Source of the DNA: Bradyrhizobium sp. 1
Lineage (GTDB): Bacteria; Pseudomonadota; Alphaproteobacteria; Rhizobiales; Xanthobacteraceae
Assembly (NCBI RefSeq): GCF_023073315.1
Contig: NZ_JADPJH010000026.1
Span: forward strand, 245,669-309,668
Direction: 5' to 3'
Length of the DNA stretch: 64,000 nucleotides
Shown piece by piece: positions 8,839 through 17,206 of this stretch. Position 1 is the first letter of the stretch, and each line of letters starts with the position of its first letter. A program made the translations under genes and the position numbers. Below the pieces are notes generated by a model. The model saw only the letters and a list, made by a program, of their open reading frames with translations. It ran no database searches and was not told the origin of the DNA.

Positions 8839-9819
8839 TTAGCGCCAGCCTTCGCCGTGAGCTTCAGTCGCGATCTGCGGCTGTAGGCCCATGATCTCCC
8901 GCACCTTGGCGGGCCAGGCGGAGACATCAGTGCCGTGGGTGTGGAACATGGCGACCGCAAGCCGGTCCATGCCGAAGGCGACGCAGCCGGTGTGCGCCGG
9001 CTCGCCATTGGCGTCCTTGATGTCCCAGGTGATGCCGAAATGCTCGCGGTGATAGTTGAAGCTCATGCAGGCGGTCGGCTGCTCTTCCGAGCGCAGCGGG
9101 ATCAGCAGCTCGAACTTGAGCTGCTGCTGCTTCTGGCTCACCGCCTTCATCTGACCGACGCGCCCAAAGAAGGGGTCACTGGCATAGTCGACGCGGAAGG
9201 TGAGGCCGAGATCGGTCGCGATCGCCTGCGCGCGCACCATCCAGCGATCACGGAAATCGGACACATCGTCGGGACTGCCGATGCAGACATATTCGCGCAT
9301 GCGGAACGATTGCAGCCGGTCGAGATGCTTTGACGGCTCGCGGCGGAAGCAGTCGGCGGCGACGTCGAAGCGCAGGCCGCCCTTCGGCAGTTGGCCGCGG
9401 CTCGCCGCGATCGGATAGACCGGATAACAGGCGGCGGGCGACAGCACGAGATCGGCCGGCGAGAGTGATGAGGTCCAGTCACCGCCGGCATCGAAGCGGC
9501 TTACCGCGGCGTTGATCTCGCGTTCGGTGCCGTGCAGGCCGCAGACGCAGCCGAGCAGGTTCGGAAAGCTCTTGAGGTAGCCGGATTTCTCCAGCTGGGA
9601 GCGGCTCATCACCGGCGGAAAGCGCATCACCTCGGTGCCGGCCTCGCGGTTGCTGGTGATCAGCGCGGCAAGCTTCTCGACGACGCCTTCATAAAGCGCG
9701 GTGCGGGCATAGACGCCGTCGGCGCCCATGCGGTGGAACAGCTTGTCGGCGAGATGATCCAGCGGATCTGCGATTTGCGGCGCGGTCTCGGGCGAATCGG
9801 GGAGGACGGCAATGTTCAT
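8839..9819 (-). CDS. Amino acid--[acyl-carrier-protein] ligase (SerRS-like)
   Basis: Activates a small amino acid with ATP and loads it on the phosphopantetheine arm of a dedicated carrier protein rather than tRNA. 326 aa from ATG 9819 with CAGGA upstream; it has the catalytic core of an atypical seryl-tRNA synthetase but no N-terminal tRNA-binding coiled coil. Counting from this start puts Cys131 (SPAACYP), Glu176 (FRMREYV) and Cys279 (HTGCVAFG) exactly at the positions I recall for the zinc ligands of the characterised B. japonicum enzyme Bll0957, which is glycine-specific. Motif 2 (RREPSKHLDRLQSFRMRE) and motif 3 (GMDRLAVAMF) are visible. It sits between the GNAT-like gene and a flavoprotein gene. 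Confidence 0.95.
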   Translation of the reverse strand: MNIAVLPDSPETAPQIADPLDHLADKLFHRMGADGVYARTALYEGVVEKLAALITSNREAGTEVMRFPPVMSRSQLEKSGYLKSFPNLLGCVCGLHGTEREINAAVSRFDAGGDWTSSLSPADLVLSPAACYPVYPIAASRGQLPKGGLRFDVAADCFRREPSKHLDRLQSFRMREYVCIGSPDDVSDFRDRWMVRAQAIATDLGLTFRVDYASDPFFGRVGQMKAVSQKQQQLKFELLIPLRSEEQPTACMSFNYHREHFGITWDIKDANGEPAHTGCVAFGMDRLAVAMFHTHGTDVSAWPAKVREIMGLQPQIATEAHGEGWR

Positions 9820-9885
9820 GGTTCGATGTCCTGCTATTTCAAAATTGTTCTTGTTGGTCGCCAAGGCACGTTCGTCGCCAAGCAC

Positions 9886-11103
9886 TTAGTCGCGAAGGCT
9901 CGTCGGCACGCCGCTCATCAGGGTTGAGGTTGCGGCGTTGGCCAGAATGCGGTCGTTGTTGATCATGATCGGCGACGACAGCACGTCGCGCAGATGGCGG
10001 CCCATGGTGAACTCGCCGTCGTTGCGGTAGCCGGAAAGGCCCGCAGTGCGCATCGCATGCATCACGGTTTCGACCGCGAGTTCGGAGGCCTGCACCTTCA
10101 GAAGGGTGATCGACGACTGGAAATCGAGCGAGCCGAGCGCACGCTCGTCATGCTCGGCGCGGGCGAAGGCGTCGATATTGGCCGATATCAGCGCGCGGAG
10201 TTTTGCGAGCGACATTTTTGCGGCGGTGAAATGTGCGGCCGCCGGCGGCATCTGGCCACCAGAGGTGCGCGCCGCCTTGCGGACGAAGGCCTGTGCGCGC
10301 GTCACCGCAGCAGCGGCAATGCCCGCCCAGGCCGACGACCAGCACAGATGCGCGAACGGCGTCATGGTCTGGGCGTGGATCTTGTCATAGGCCTCAGGGA
10401 AGACACGGTCGGCGGGGCAGTCGACCTTCAGCTCGAAACCCGTCGAGCAGGTGCCGCGCATGCCGAGCGTCTCCCAGCCCAGCGTCCGCTTCAGCGAATA
10501 ATCGTCCTTGGCGAGCGCCAGCAGCACCTGGTCGGAGGCAGCCGCCTCGGTGGCGCGGCGGGCGATCGTGACGAGACCGTCCGCCTCGGCGCCGTAGGAG
10601 ATCACGGTGGCGTCGCGCGTGAGCGAGACGGTATCGCCGGCGTGGTCGACCGCGGCCGCGCTGGCGCGGACGTTGCCGCCGTTCTGGCCTTCGGTGGTGG
10701 AGGAGGCGAGCAGCCATTGGTCGCGGGCGACCCGGCGCATCATGGTTTCCATCCAGGGAATGCCGTGGCCGTGTCTGACGACGCAGGCGACCTTTGTCGT
10801 GTGCATCGCATAGACCATCGCGGTCGAGGCGCAAGCGCGCCCGAGCGTGTAGCAGATGTCGGTAACGTCGTGGATCGAGGCACCGAAGCCGCCGAACTCG
10901 ACCGGGATCATCACACCGAGCAATTTCTGCTCACGCGCGACGTTGAAAGCTTTATGTGGGAAGCGGGCGTCGCGATCGACGCCGTCGGCGTCGGCTGCCG
11001 CCGCAGCGGCGGTTTGGGCGGCGCGCTCGATCAAAGAGGGACCTTGCTCGAGGAAGCTTGATTGCGTCTCGTCGACAGTGAGGACCGCTTCACGCACGTT
11101 CAT
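9886..11103 (-). CDS. Acyl-CoA-dehydrogenase-fold flavoprotein of the aminoacyl-CP cluster
   Basis: 405 aa, ATG 11103. The overall fold is that of the acyl-CoA dehydrogenase superfamily: helical N-domain, middle beta-domain with the SSTTEGQNGGNVRAS substrate/FAD loop, and helical C-domain. The usual general base appears to be missing at both known positions. The C-terminal site reads INNDRIL where EGT-type enzymes have the Glu, and the alternative helix site reads TPFAHLCW rather than an 'xER' form. This resembles flavin monooxygenases of the same fold more than true dehydrogenases. It is 66 bases upstream of the ligase, and divergent from the carrier protein gene. The substrate may be an aminoacyl-carrier protein (inference). 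Confidence 0.85.
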   Translation of the reverse strand: MNVREAVLTVDETQSSFLEQGPSLIERAAQTAAAAAADADGVDRDARFPHKAFNVAREQKLLGVMIPVEFGGFGASIHDVTDICYTLGRACASTAMVYAMHTTKVACVVRHGHGIPWMETMMRRVARDQWLLASSTTEGQNGGNVRASAAAVDHAGDTVSLTRDATVISYGAEADGLVTIARRATEAAASDQVLLALAKDDYSLKRTLGWETLGMRGTCSTGFELKVDCPADRVFPEAYDKIHAQTMTPFAHLCWSSAWAGIAAAAVTRAQAFVRKAARTSGGQMPPAAAHFTAAKMSLAKLRALISANIDAFARAEHDERALGSLDFQSSITLLKVQASELAVETVMHAMRTAGLSGYRNDGEFTMGRHLRDVLSSPIMINNDRILANAATSTLMSGVPTSLRD

Positions 11104-11459
11104 GCTCGTCCGCCTCCGTTTCGCCGTTCGAGATCGAGAGCATCATTCGCGATGCCGTCCACGATCATCCGGCAATTCTAGCTTGCGGCTGGAGGCTACG
11201 GATTTAATTCAAATTCGTCGATGAAATAGAGGGTAAACGAAGTCCAATTCCCAACGAACAGTTAAGGCCCGGTTGTTTGCATCCCCCGGATTTCCGCGAT
11301 CCCGTTAGGGATCTGGAAGAAGCCAAAAATTCCAGACAATCTGAGTCATCGTTTACTAAGAAACGCGAAGTAATGGTGTCGCCCATTGCGGGATCGGCCG
11401 TCCCTGCCCATCGTAGCCCGCAGACCGGTCCGATCTTTTTATCCAGATGGAATTTAACC
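11104..11459. promoter_or_regulatory. 356-base divergent promoter region of the aminoacyl-CP module
   Basis: This gap separates the flavoprotein gene (minus) from the carrier protein gene (plus) and must carry both promoters. It is more AT-rich than its surroundings around 11195-11260. An extended dyad lies at 11292-11318: TTCC, 2 bases, GATCCC, GTTA loop, GGGATC, 1 base, GGAA. It could be an operator or an mRNA hairpin in the carrier protein leader. No small gene is convincing in it. Confidence 0.5.
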
Positions 11460-11732
11460 ATGCAGGCCTTCGACACCGACGTGCGCAATCGCATCATCAA
11501 GCTGGTGAAGGGCATCCTCGAGCAGAACTCGCTCACGGCTGACGTCACGCCATCGACGAAACTCGTCGACGCCGGCTTGACCTCGATGGACATGGTCAAT
11601 TTGATGCTCGGCGTCGAAGCCGAGTTCGACTTCACCATCCCGCAAGTCGAGATCACCCCGGAGAATTTCCAGTCGGTCGAGACGCTGGAGCGCATGGTCG
11701 CGACCCAGTTGCAGCCGGCGACAGCGGCCTAA
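11460..11732 (+). CDS. Aminoacyl carrier protein
   Basis: 90-residue acyl-carrier-type protein, the expected partner of the ligase at 8839-9819. ATG 11460 begins MQAFDTDVRNRI; the frame stays open upstream but without similarity. The phosphopantetheine site is Ser42 in VDAGLTSMDMVNLML, matching the carrier-protein pattern D-x-G-L-x-S. The remainder (EAEFDFTIPQVEITPENFQSVETL) fits helices II-IV of the fold, with an acidic surface. It corresponds in gene order to Bsr0959 of B. japonicum, which the cognate ligase charges. It is not next to fatty acid synthesis genes, supporting a specialised role. What accepts the amino acid from it is unknown. Confidence 0.93.
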   Translation: MQAFDTDVRNRIIKLVKGILEQNSLTADVTPSTKLVDAGLTSMDMVNLMLGVEAEFDFTIPQVEITPENFQSVETLERMVATQLQPATAA

Positions 11733-11839
11733 TCAGGCGCGCCTCACCTCCCGGCAAGATCTCACCACCCCGTTCCAAAACCGCCGCAAAACTGGCATAG
11801 CTTAACCATGTCGCACGTAGCTGACAGGGTGGAGCAGGC

Positions 11840-12715
11840 ATGACGCAGGCGGTATTGGGCATCATCGGTGGCTCCGGCATCTACGATCTGCCGGGTCTCG
11901 AAGGCGCGCACGAAGAGGTGATCAAGAGCCCCTGGGGCGAGCCGTCGGCGCCACTGCGGCGCGGCTCCATTGCCGGCCTGCCGATCGTGTTCCTGCCGCG
12001 GCACGACAAGGGCCATCGGCTGCCGCCCTCCGACATCAACTATCGCGCCAATATCGACGTGCTGAAGCGGGCCGGCGTCACCGATCTGATCTCGCTCTCG
12101 GCCTGCGGTTCCTTCAAGGACGAGATGCCGCCGGGCACCTTCGTGCTCGTCGATCAATTCGTGGATCGCACCCACAAGCGCGAGAGCTCGTTCTTCGGCC
12201 GGGGCTGCGTCGCGCATGTGTCGATGGCGCACCCGGTCTCGCCGCGCTTGCGTATTCATCTTGCTGCTGCCGCCGAAGCCGAAGGTCTCGCGATCGCGCG
12301 CGGCGGCACTTATGTCTGCATGGAGGGGCCGCAATTCTCGACCTATGCGGAGAGCATGACCTACAAGACGCTGGGCTATTCCGTGATCGGCATGACCAAC
12401 ATGCCCGAAGCAAAACTCGCCCGCGAGGCCGAGATTTGCTACGCCACCGTCGCAATGGTGACGGATTTCGATTGCTGGCATCCCGATCACGACGCCGTCA
12501 CGGTGCAGGACATCATCCGCGTGCTGACTTCCAACGCCGACAAGGCCAAGGCCCTGGTGGCTCGGCTGGCCAAGGATTTCCCGCGCGAGCATGAGCCATG
12601 CCCGATCGGCTCGGACCGCGCGCTCGACACCGCGCTGATCACAGCACCCGAGGCGCGCGATCCGGAGCTACTGAAGAAGCTCGACGCGGTGGCCGGGCGC
12701 ATCCTGCGGGCGTGA
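11840..12715 (+). CDS. mtnP: S-methyl-5'-thioadenosine phosphorylase
   Basis: Methionine salvage: converts methylthioadenosine and phosphate to adenine and methylthioribose-1-phosphate. 291 aa from ATG 11840 with GGTGGAG upstream. Visible family features are the N-terminal GIIGGSGIYDLPG phosphate-binding turn, the PRHDKGHRLPPSDINYRAN segment, and GGTYVCMEGPQFSTYAES, which holds the Met-Glu ribose/purine contact region. The length is normal. mtnA starts 18 bases after its stop, so the two form an operon carrying out consecutive steps. Confidence 0.95.
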   Translation: MTQAVLGIIGGSGIYDLPGLEGAHEEVIKSPWGEPSAPLRRGSIAGLPIVFLPRHDKGHRLPPSDINYRANIDVLKRAGVTDLISLSACGSFKDEMPPGTFVLVDQFVDRTHKRESSFFGRGCVAHVSMAHPVSPRLRIHLAAAAEAEGLAIARGGTYVCMEGPQFSTYAESMTYKTLGYSVIGMTNMPEAKLAREAEICYATVAMVTDFDCWHPDHDAVTVQDIIRVLTSNADKAKALVARLAKDFPREHEPCPIGSDRALDTALITAPEARDPELLKKLDAVAGRILRA

Positions 12716-12733
12716 TACGAAAGGCAAAATGCC

Positions 12734-13840
12734 ATGAACGTCGACGGCAAGCATTTCCGCAGCATCTGGCGCGAGCGCGACGGATGGTCGGTCGGCGCGA
12801 TCGACCAGCGCAGGCTGCCGCATGAGTTCGTCGTTGCAAAGCTGACCTCGTGCGAGGACGCGGCCGTGGCGATCCGTGACATGCTGGTGCGTGGTGCGCC
12901 GCTGATCGGCGCCACCGCAGCCTATGGCATGGCGCTTGCGATGCGCGAGGATTCTTCCAATGCCGGTCTGAAGCGCGCTTATGACACGCTGGTCGTGGCG
13001 CGGCCAACGGCGATCAACCTGAAATGGGCGCTCGACGAGATGCGTGCGACGCTCGTGCCGATCGATCCGCTTGAGCGGGCGGAAGCTGCCTACGCGCGCG
13101 CCGACGAGATCGTCGAGCAAGACGTCGAGATCAACCGCGGCATCGCCGCCAACGGCCTGAAGCTGATCGAGGCGATTGCCGCGAAGAAGCCGGGCGAGAC
13201 CGTCAATTTGCTGACCCATTGCAACGCCGGCTGGCTCGCCACCGTCGATTGGGGCACGGCTACGGCGCCGATTTATCTGGCGCATGAGCGCGGCATCAAG
13301 GTCCATGTCTGGGTCGACGAGACCCGTCCGCGCAACCAGGGCGCCTCCCTCACGGCGTGGGAGCTCGGCCATCACGGCGTGCCGCATACGGTCATCCCGG
13401 ACAATACCGGCGGGCATCTGATGCAGCACGGCATGGTCGATCTCGCCATCGTCGGCACCGATCGTGTCGCCGCCAATGGCGATGTCTGCAACAAGATCGG
13501 GACCTATCTGAAGGCGCTGGCCGCGCACGACAACAACGTGCCGTTCTACGTCGCGCTGCCTTCGCCGACGATCGATTTTGCCGTCGACGACGGCATCCGC
13601 GATATCCCGATCGAGCAGAGAAGCGGCACTGAAGTCACCGACATGACCGGCCGTACCGCGGACGGAAGGCTGGAGACGGTGCGCATCGTGCCTGACGGCT
13701 CGCCGGTCGCGAACTACGCGTTCGACGTGACGCCGGCACGGCTTGTGACGGGCCTCATCACCGAGCGCGGCGTGCTGAAGCCGGATCGCGCTTCGCTGGC
13801 GGCGGCGTTCCCGGAGCGGATTGCCGCTGCGGCGGAGTAG
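12734..13840 (+). CDS. mtnA: Methylthioribose-1-phosphate isomerase
   Basis: Isomerises methylthioribose-1-phosphate to methylthioribulose-1-phosphate, the step after MtnP. 368 aa from ATG 12734. It belongs to the eIF2B-like family: RGAPLIGATAAYG near the N-terminus, LLTHCNAGW with the catalytic Cys, VDETRPRNQGASLTAWEL, and VGTDRVAANGDVCNKIGTY with the catalytic Asp. The length is normal. It ends 4 bases before the stop of the convergent HAD gene. Later methionine-salvage genes are not in the window. Confidence 0.95.
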   Translation: MNVDGKHFRSIWRERDGWSVGAIDQRRLPHEFVVAKLTSCEDAAVAIRDMLVRGAPLIGATAAYGMALAMREDSSNAGLKRAYDTLVVARPTAINLKWALDEMRATLVPIDPLERAEAAYARADEIVEQDVEINRGIAANGLKLIEAIAAKKPGETVNLLTHCNAGWLATVDWGTATAPIYLAHERGIKVHVWVDETRPRNQGASLTAWELGHHGVPHTVIPDNTGGHLMQHGMVDLAIVGTDRVAANGDVCNKIGTYLKALAAHDNNVPFYVALPSPTIDFAVDDGIRDIPIEQRSGTEVTDMTGRTADGRLETVRIVPDGSPVANYAFDVTPARLVTGLITERGVLKPDRASLAAAFPERIAAAAE

Positions 13841-13844
13841 TTAA

Positions 13845-14480
13845 CTAGCCGAGCTTCAGCCCCGTCGTCGCCTCGAGCTCTGCAATCGCCTGCGCGCCAT
13901 TGACCACCTTGATCGTGGTCATGCCCATCTCGCGCGCGGGTTTCAGATTGACGCCGAGATCGTCGAGATAAACGCACTTTTTCGGATCGACCTTCAGCGT
14001 TTCGACCATCAGCTGGTAGATGCGCGGGTCGGGCTTGCGCAGGCCAATCTTGGCGGATTCGATGACGTGGTCGAACAGCACCATCACCTCCGCGACATAG
14101 AGTGACCGCCCGGTCATGCTGCCGATCACGTTGGCTGGCAGATTGTTGGTGATGCAGCCGGTCTTGAACTTCGCCTTGATGCGTTTCAGGGCTTCGACCA
14201 TCTCGGGGCGCAGATCGCCCTGCAGCAGCGGCAGCACCTCGCGGCCGCGCACCTCGGCGCCGAGCGCAAGTGACTCCGCGGCAAACAGCTTGTCGAATGC
14301 GTCGATATCGACCTCGGCGCGCTCGAACTTGGCCCAGGCATTCTCCAGATGGTTGGCGGCGTTGGTGCGCCGGATGATGTCGACGGGCAGGCCGCGCTCG
14401 GTCTCGAACCGCGTAAATGCCTCGAACGGCGAGCTGGTCAGCACGCCGCCAAAATCAAAGATCACAGCCTCGATCGCCAC
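13845..14480 (-). CDS. HAD-family (subfamily IA) hydrolase
   Basis: 211 aa from GTG 14480, with GCAGGA upstream. Motif I is VIFDFGGVL with the nucleophile Asp, motif II lies around CITNN, motif III is KIGLRKPDPRIY, and motif IV is YLDDLGVN. The cap is a short helical insertion (ENAWAKFERAEVDIDAF), as in haloacid dehalogenase or epoxide-hydrolase-N-like phosphatases. Substrate unknown. It could act on a methionine-salvage intermediate because of its neighbours, but it is convergent with them and there is no direct evidence. Confidence 0.88.
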   Translation of the reverse strand: MAIEAVIFDFGGVLTSSPFEAFTRFETERGLPVDIIRRTNAANHLENAWAKFERAEVDIDAFDKLFAAESLALGAEVRGREVLPLLQGDLRPEMVEALKRIKAKFKTGCITNNLPANVIGSMTGRSLYVAEVMVLFDHVIESAKIGLRKPDPRIYQLMVETLKVDPKKCVYLDDLGVNLKPAREMGMTTIKVVNGAQAIAELEATTGLKLG

Positions 14481-14590
14481 TATCCTGCCCTCGTCAATTC
14501 CTTTCCAAGACGGCTAGCATGCGCTATCGGCAAGGACCAGTCCGAAGCAATCCCGTGCCTCCAGTGATGCTGACGCCAAAGCATGTTCCC

Positions 14591-15349
14591 ATGAAGAAGC
14601 TTGCAACTCTCGTCGCAGCCGCGCTGCTGCTCGCCACGCCCGCCGACGCCATCGTCGGCGGCGGCACGCCGCAGACGGATGGCGTTGCGCGCGCGATCGT
14701 CACCATCGTCGGATCGCGCGGCAATTTCTGCACCGGCAGCCTGATCGCACCAAAACTGGTGCTGACGGTTGCCCACTGCGTGCAGCCGGGTGCGGACTAC
14801 AAGATCGTCGATCGTGGCGCCGACGGCCAGCCGCAATTGCTGAACGTGCGCACCGTCGCGATCCATCCCAACTTCAACATGCAGGCGATGCAGGCGCACC
14901 GCGCTACTGCGGACGTGGCATTGCTGCAACTGGAAATTCCACTCAAGGGAAAATCGACGGTGCCGGTCGGTGCGCCGAATATTCCGATCCAGGTCGGCGG
15001 CCGCTTCGTCATCGCCGGAATCGGTGTCACCGTGCGCGGTGACGGCAAGAGCGGCGGCGCGACGCGTGTCGCCGGCCTCGTCGCCACGGGCCAGCCCGGC
15101 ACGCTCCAGATCCGGCTGGTTGATCCCGTAACCAACGGTGTTCGCGACGGAATTGGCGCCTGCACCGGCGATTCCGGAGGTCCCGTGTTCGAGGACAAGC
15201 CGAACGGTCCCATGCTCGTCGGCGTCATCAGCTGGTCGACGGGGCCGAACGGCGCCGCCGGCTGCGGCGGATTGACGGGGGTCACGCCGCTCACGCTCTA
15301 TCGCGACTGGATCTTGCAGACCGCGCGGGGCTGGGGCGCGGCGTTGTAG
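14591..15349 (+). CDS. Secreted trypsin-like serine protease
   Basis: 252 aa from ATG 14591, giving a classic signal peptide (MKKLATLVAAALLLATPADA) directly followed by IVGGG, the chymotrypsin-family mature N-terminus. In-frame ATG 14567 is possible; neither has a clear ribosome site. The catalytic triad is visible: His in LTVAHC, Asp in ATADVALLQL, Ser in GDSGGP. Four cysteines could form two disulphides in the periplasm or outside. The mature chain beginning right after the predicted cleavage point suggests that signal peptidase itself produces the active N-terminus. Substrate unknown. Confidence 0.92.
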   Translation: MKKLATLVAAALLLATPADAIVGGGTPQTDGVARAIVTIVGSRGNFCTGSLIAPKLVLTVAHCVQPGADYKIVDRGADGQPQLLNVRTVAIHPNFNMQAMQAHRATADVALLQLEIPLKGKSTVPVGAPNIPIQVGGRFVIAGIGVTVRGDGKSGGATRVAGLVATGQPGTLQIRLVDPVTNGVRDGIGACTGDSGGPVFEDKPNGPMLVGVISWSTGPNGAAGCGGLTGVTPLTLYRDWILQTARGWGAAL

Positions 15350-15471
15350 TTTGATCGCGACTTGATCTATGTCATTTTGGTGCGGAAGCGCGATGGGCAA
15401 CAATGCCCGTCGCGGAGGAAACGCGTCGCCAATCAATGGCGGCCTGAAAAAGACAAGGCATAGAAGCAACA

Positions 15472-16974
15472 ATGAATGTCGCTGTTCGCAGTCACGCCAC
15501 GGCCAAACAGGCCTCGGAGCATTTCGACGTGCTGATCGTCGGCGCCGGCATCTCCGGCATCGGCAGCGCCTATCACATGACGAAGCAGCTTCCGGGCGCG
15601 AGCTTCGTCATCCTGGAAACGCAGGCGACGTTCGGCGGCACCTGGATCACGCATCGCTATCCCGGAATTCGTTCGGACAGCGACCTCCACACCTTCGGCT
15701 ACAGCTTCAAGCCATGGGTCGGGCCGCCGATCGCGAGCGCCGAAGAGATCCTCAGCTATATGAACGAGGTGATCGACGACAACGATATCGCCCGGCACAT
15801 CCGCTACAAGCACAAGATCAATTCCGCGAGCTGGTCGAGCGAGCAGAACCTCTGGACCATCGAGGCGGTCGTAACCGACACCGGTGAGCCCAAGACGTTC
15901 ACCGCGAACTTCCTCTGGATGTGCCAGGGCTATTACCGCCATTCCGAAGGCTACACGCCAGAATGGAAGGGCACGGAGCGCTTCAAGGGCCGCATCGTCC
16001 ATCCGCAGACCTGGCCGGATGATATCGACCTCGCGGGCAAGAAAGTCGTCGTGATCGGCTCGGGCGCGACCGCAGCGACACTGGTGCCGAACATCGCCGA
16101 CCAATGCGCGCATGTCACCATGCTCCAGCGCTCGCCGACCTATTTCCGGCTCGGGCGCAATGCGATCGAGATCGCGGAGGAGCTGCGCAGGCTTCAGGTC
16201 GACGAAGAATGGATTCACGAGATCGTCCGCCGCAAGATCCTGTTCGAGCAGGATGCCTTTACGAAGCTCTGCCTGTCCAAGCCGGAGCAGGTGAAGAAGG
16301 AGCTGATCGGCCAGATCAGCGCGGTCCTCGGTCCGGATTACGACGTCGAGACGCACTTCACGCCGACGTACCGGCCGTGGCGGCAGCGCATCGCCTTCGT
16401 GCCGGATGCCGATCTGTTCAAGGGCATCGCCAGCGGCAAGGCCTCCGTCGTCACCGACGAGATCGAATGTTTCGCCGAGAACGGCATCGAGCTCAAATCA
16501 GGCAAGCTGCTCGAAGCGGATGTCATCGTCACCGCGACCGGCTTCAATCTCGCGGCGCTCGGCGATATCGCCTTCGAGATCGACGGCAAGCCGCTCGCCT
16601 TCGGAGACACCGTCACCTATCGCGGCATGATGTTTACGGGCGTGCCGAACATGGTCTGGGTGTTCGGCTATTTCCGCGCGAGCTGGACGCTGCGCGTCGA
16701 TCTCGTCGCGGACTTCGTCTGCCGGCTGCTCGGCCACATGAAGGCGAAGGGTACGAAGAAGGTCGAGGTCAAGCTGCGCGCCGAAGACCACAACATGCCG
16801 ATCCTGCCCTGGATCGATCCGGAAAACTTCAATCCCGGCTACATCATGCGCGACATGAACCTGCTGCCCAAGCGCGGCGACAAGCCGGAATGGCAGCACA
16901 GCCAGGATTACTGGACCGAGAAAGACGAGATCCCGAAGACGGATCTGGATGACGGGGCGTTTGTGTACGGGTGA
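15472..16974 (+). CDS. Flavin-containing (Baeyer-Villiger-type) monooxygenase
   Basis: 500 aa class B flavoprotein that would use NADPH and O2 to oxygenate a ketone or heteroatom. The FAD-binding GAGISGIGSAYHM motif is at residues 24-36 and a second Rossmann motif GSGATAATLVPNI lies near residue 195. The Baeyer-Villiger fingerprint FxGxxxHxxxWP is present as FKGRIVHPQTWP. GGTWITHRYPGIRSDSD with the active-site Arg region follows the first motif. Substrate not predictable. It stands alone, with no obvious partner genes. Confidence 0.92.
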   Translation: MNVAVRSHATAKQASEHFDVLIVGAGISGIGSAYHMTKQLPGASFVILETQATFGGTWITHRYPGIRSDSDLHTFGYSFKPWVGPPIASAEEILSYMNEVIDDNDIARHIRYKHKINSASWSSEQNLWTIEAVVTDTGEPKTFTANFLWMCQGYYRHSEGYTPEWKGTERFKGRIVHPQTWPDDIDLAGKKVVVIGSGATAATLVPNIADQCAHVTMLQRSPTYFRLGRNAIEIAEELRRLQVDEEWIHEIVRRKILFEQDAFTKLCLSKPEQVKKELIGQISAVLGPDYDVETHFTPTYRPWRQRIAFVPDADLFKGIASGKASVVTDEIECFAENGIELKSGKLLEADVIVTATGFNLAALGDIAFEIDGKPLAFGDTVTYRGMMFTGVPNMVWVFGYFRASWTLRVDLVADFVCRLLGHMKAKGTKKVEVKLRAEDHNMPILPWIDPENFNPGYIMRDMNLLPKRGDKPEWQHSQDYWTEKDEIPKTDLDDGAFVYG

Positions 16975-17020
16975 GGGGGCGCTGGCGTAAGGGGCGGTCG
17001 CGATCGCCTCTTACTCCGCT

Positions 17021-17162
17021 GTCGTCCCCGCGAAGGCGGGGACCCATAACCCCAGAGAGTAGTTGCGGAGCGAGATGGTCACTCCGAGCCTTCCCTAAAC
17101 TGCTCCCTGTGGTTATGGGTCCCGGATCTGCGCTTCGCTTCGCTGCGCTTGTCCGGGACGAC
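17021..17162. repeat. Palindromic intergenic repeat (GTCGTCCCCGCG family)
   Basis: Inverted element: the ends are GTCGTCCC and GGGACGAC, and nested inside are CCCATAACC (17043-17051) and GGTTATGGG (17111-17119). It sits between the monooxygenase gene and the 3' end of the minus-strand regulator. It has the look of the interspersed palindromic repeats of Bradyrhizobium genomes and could form a long RNA stem. Confidence 0.75.
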
Positions 17163-17206
17163 ACCGGTTGTTGGCCGAATGGCGTGTCAGCTCATTCGCG
17201 CTGCCG

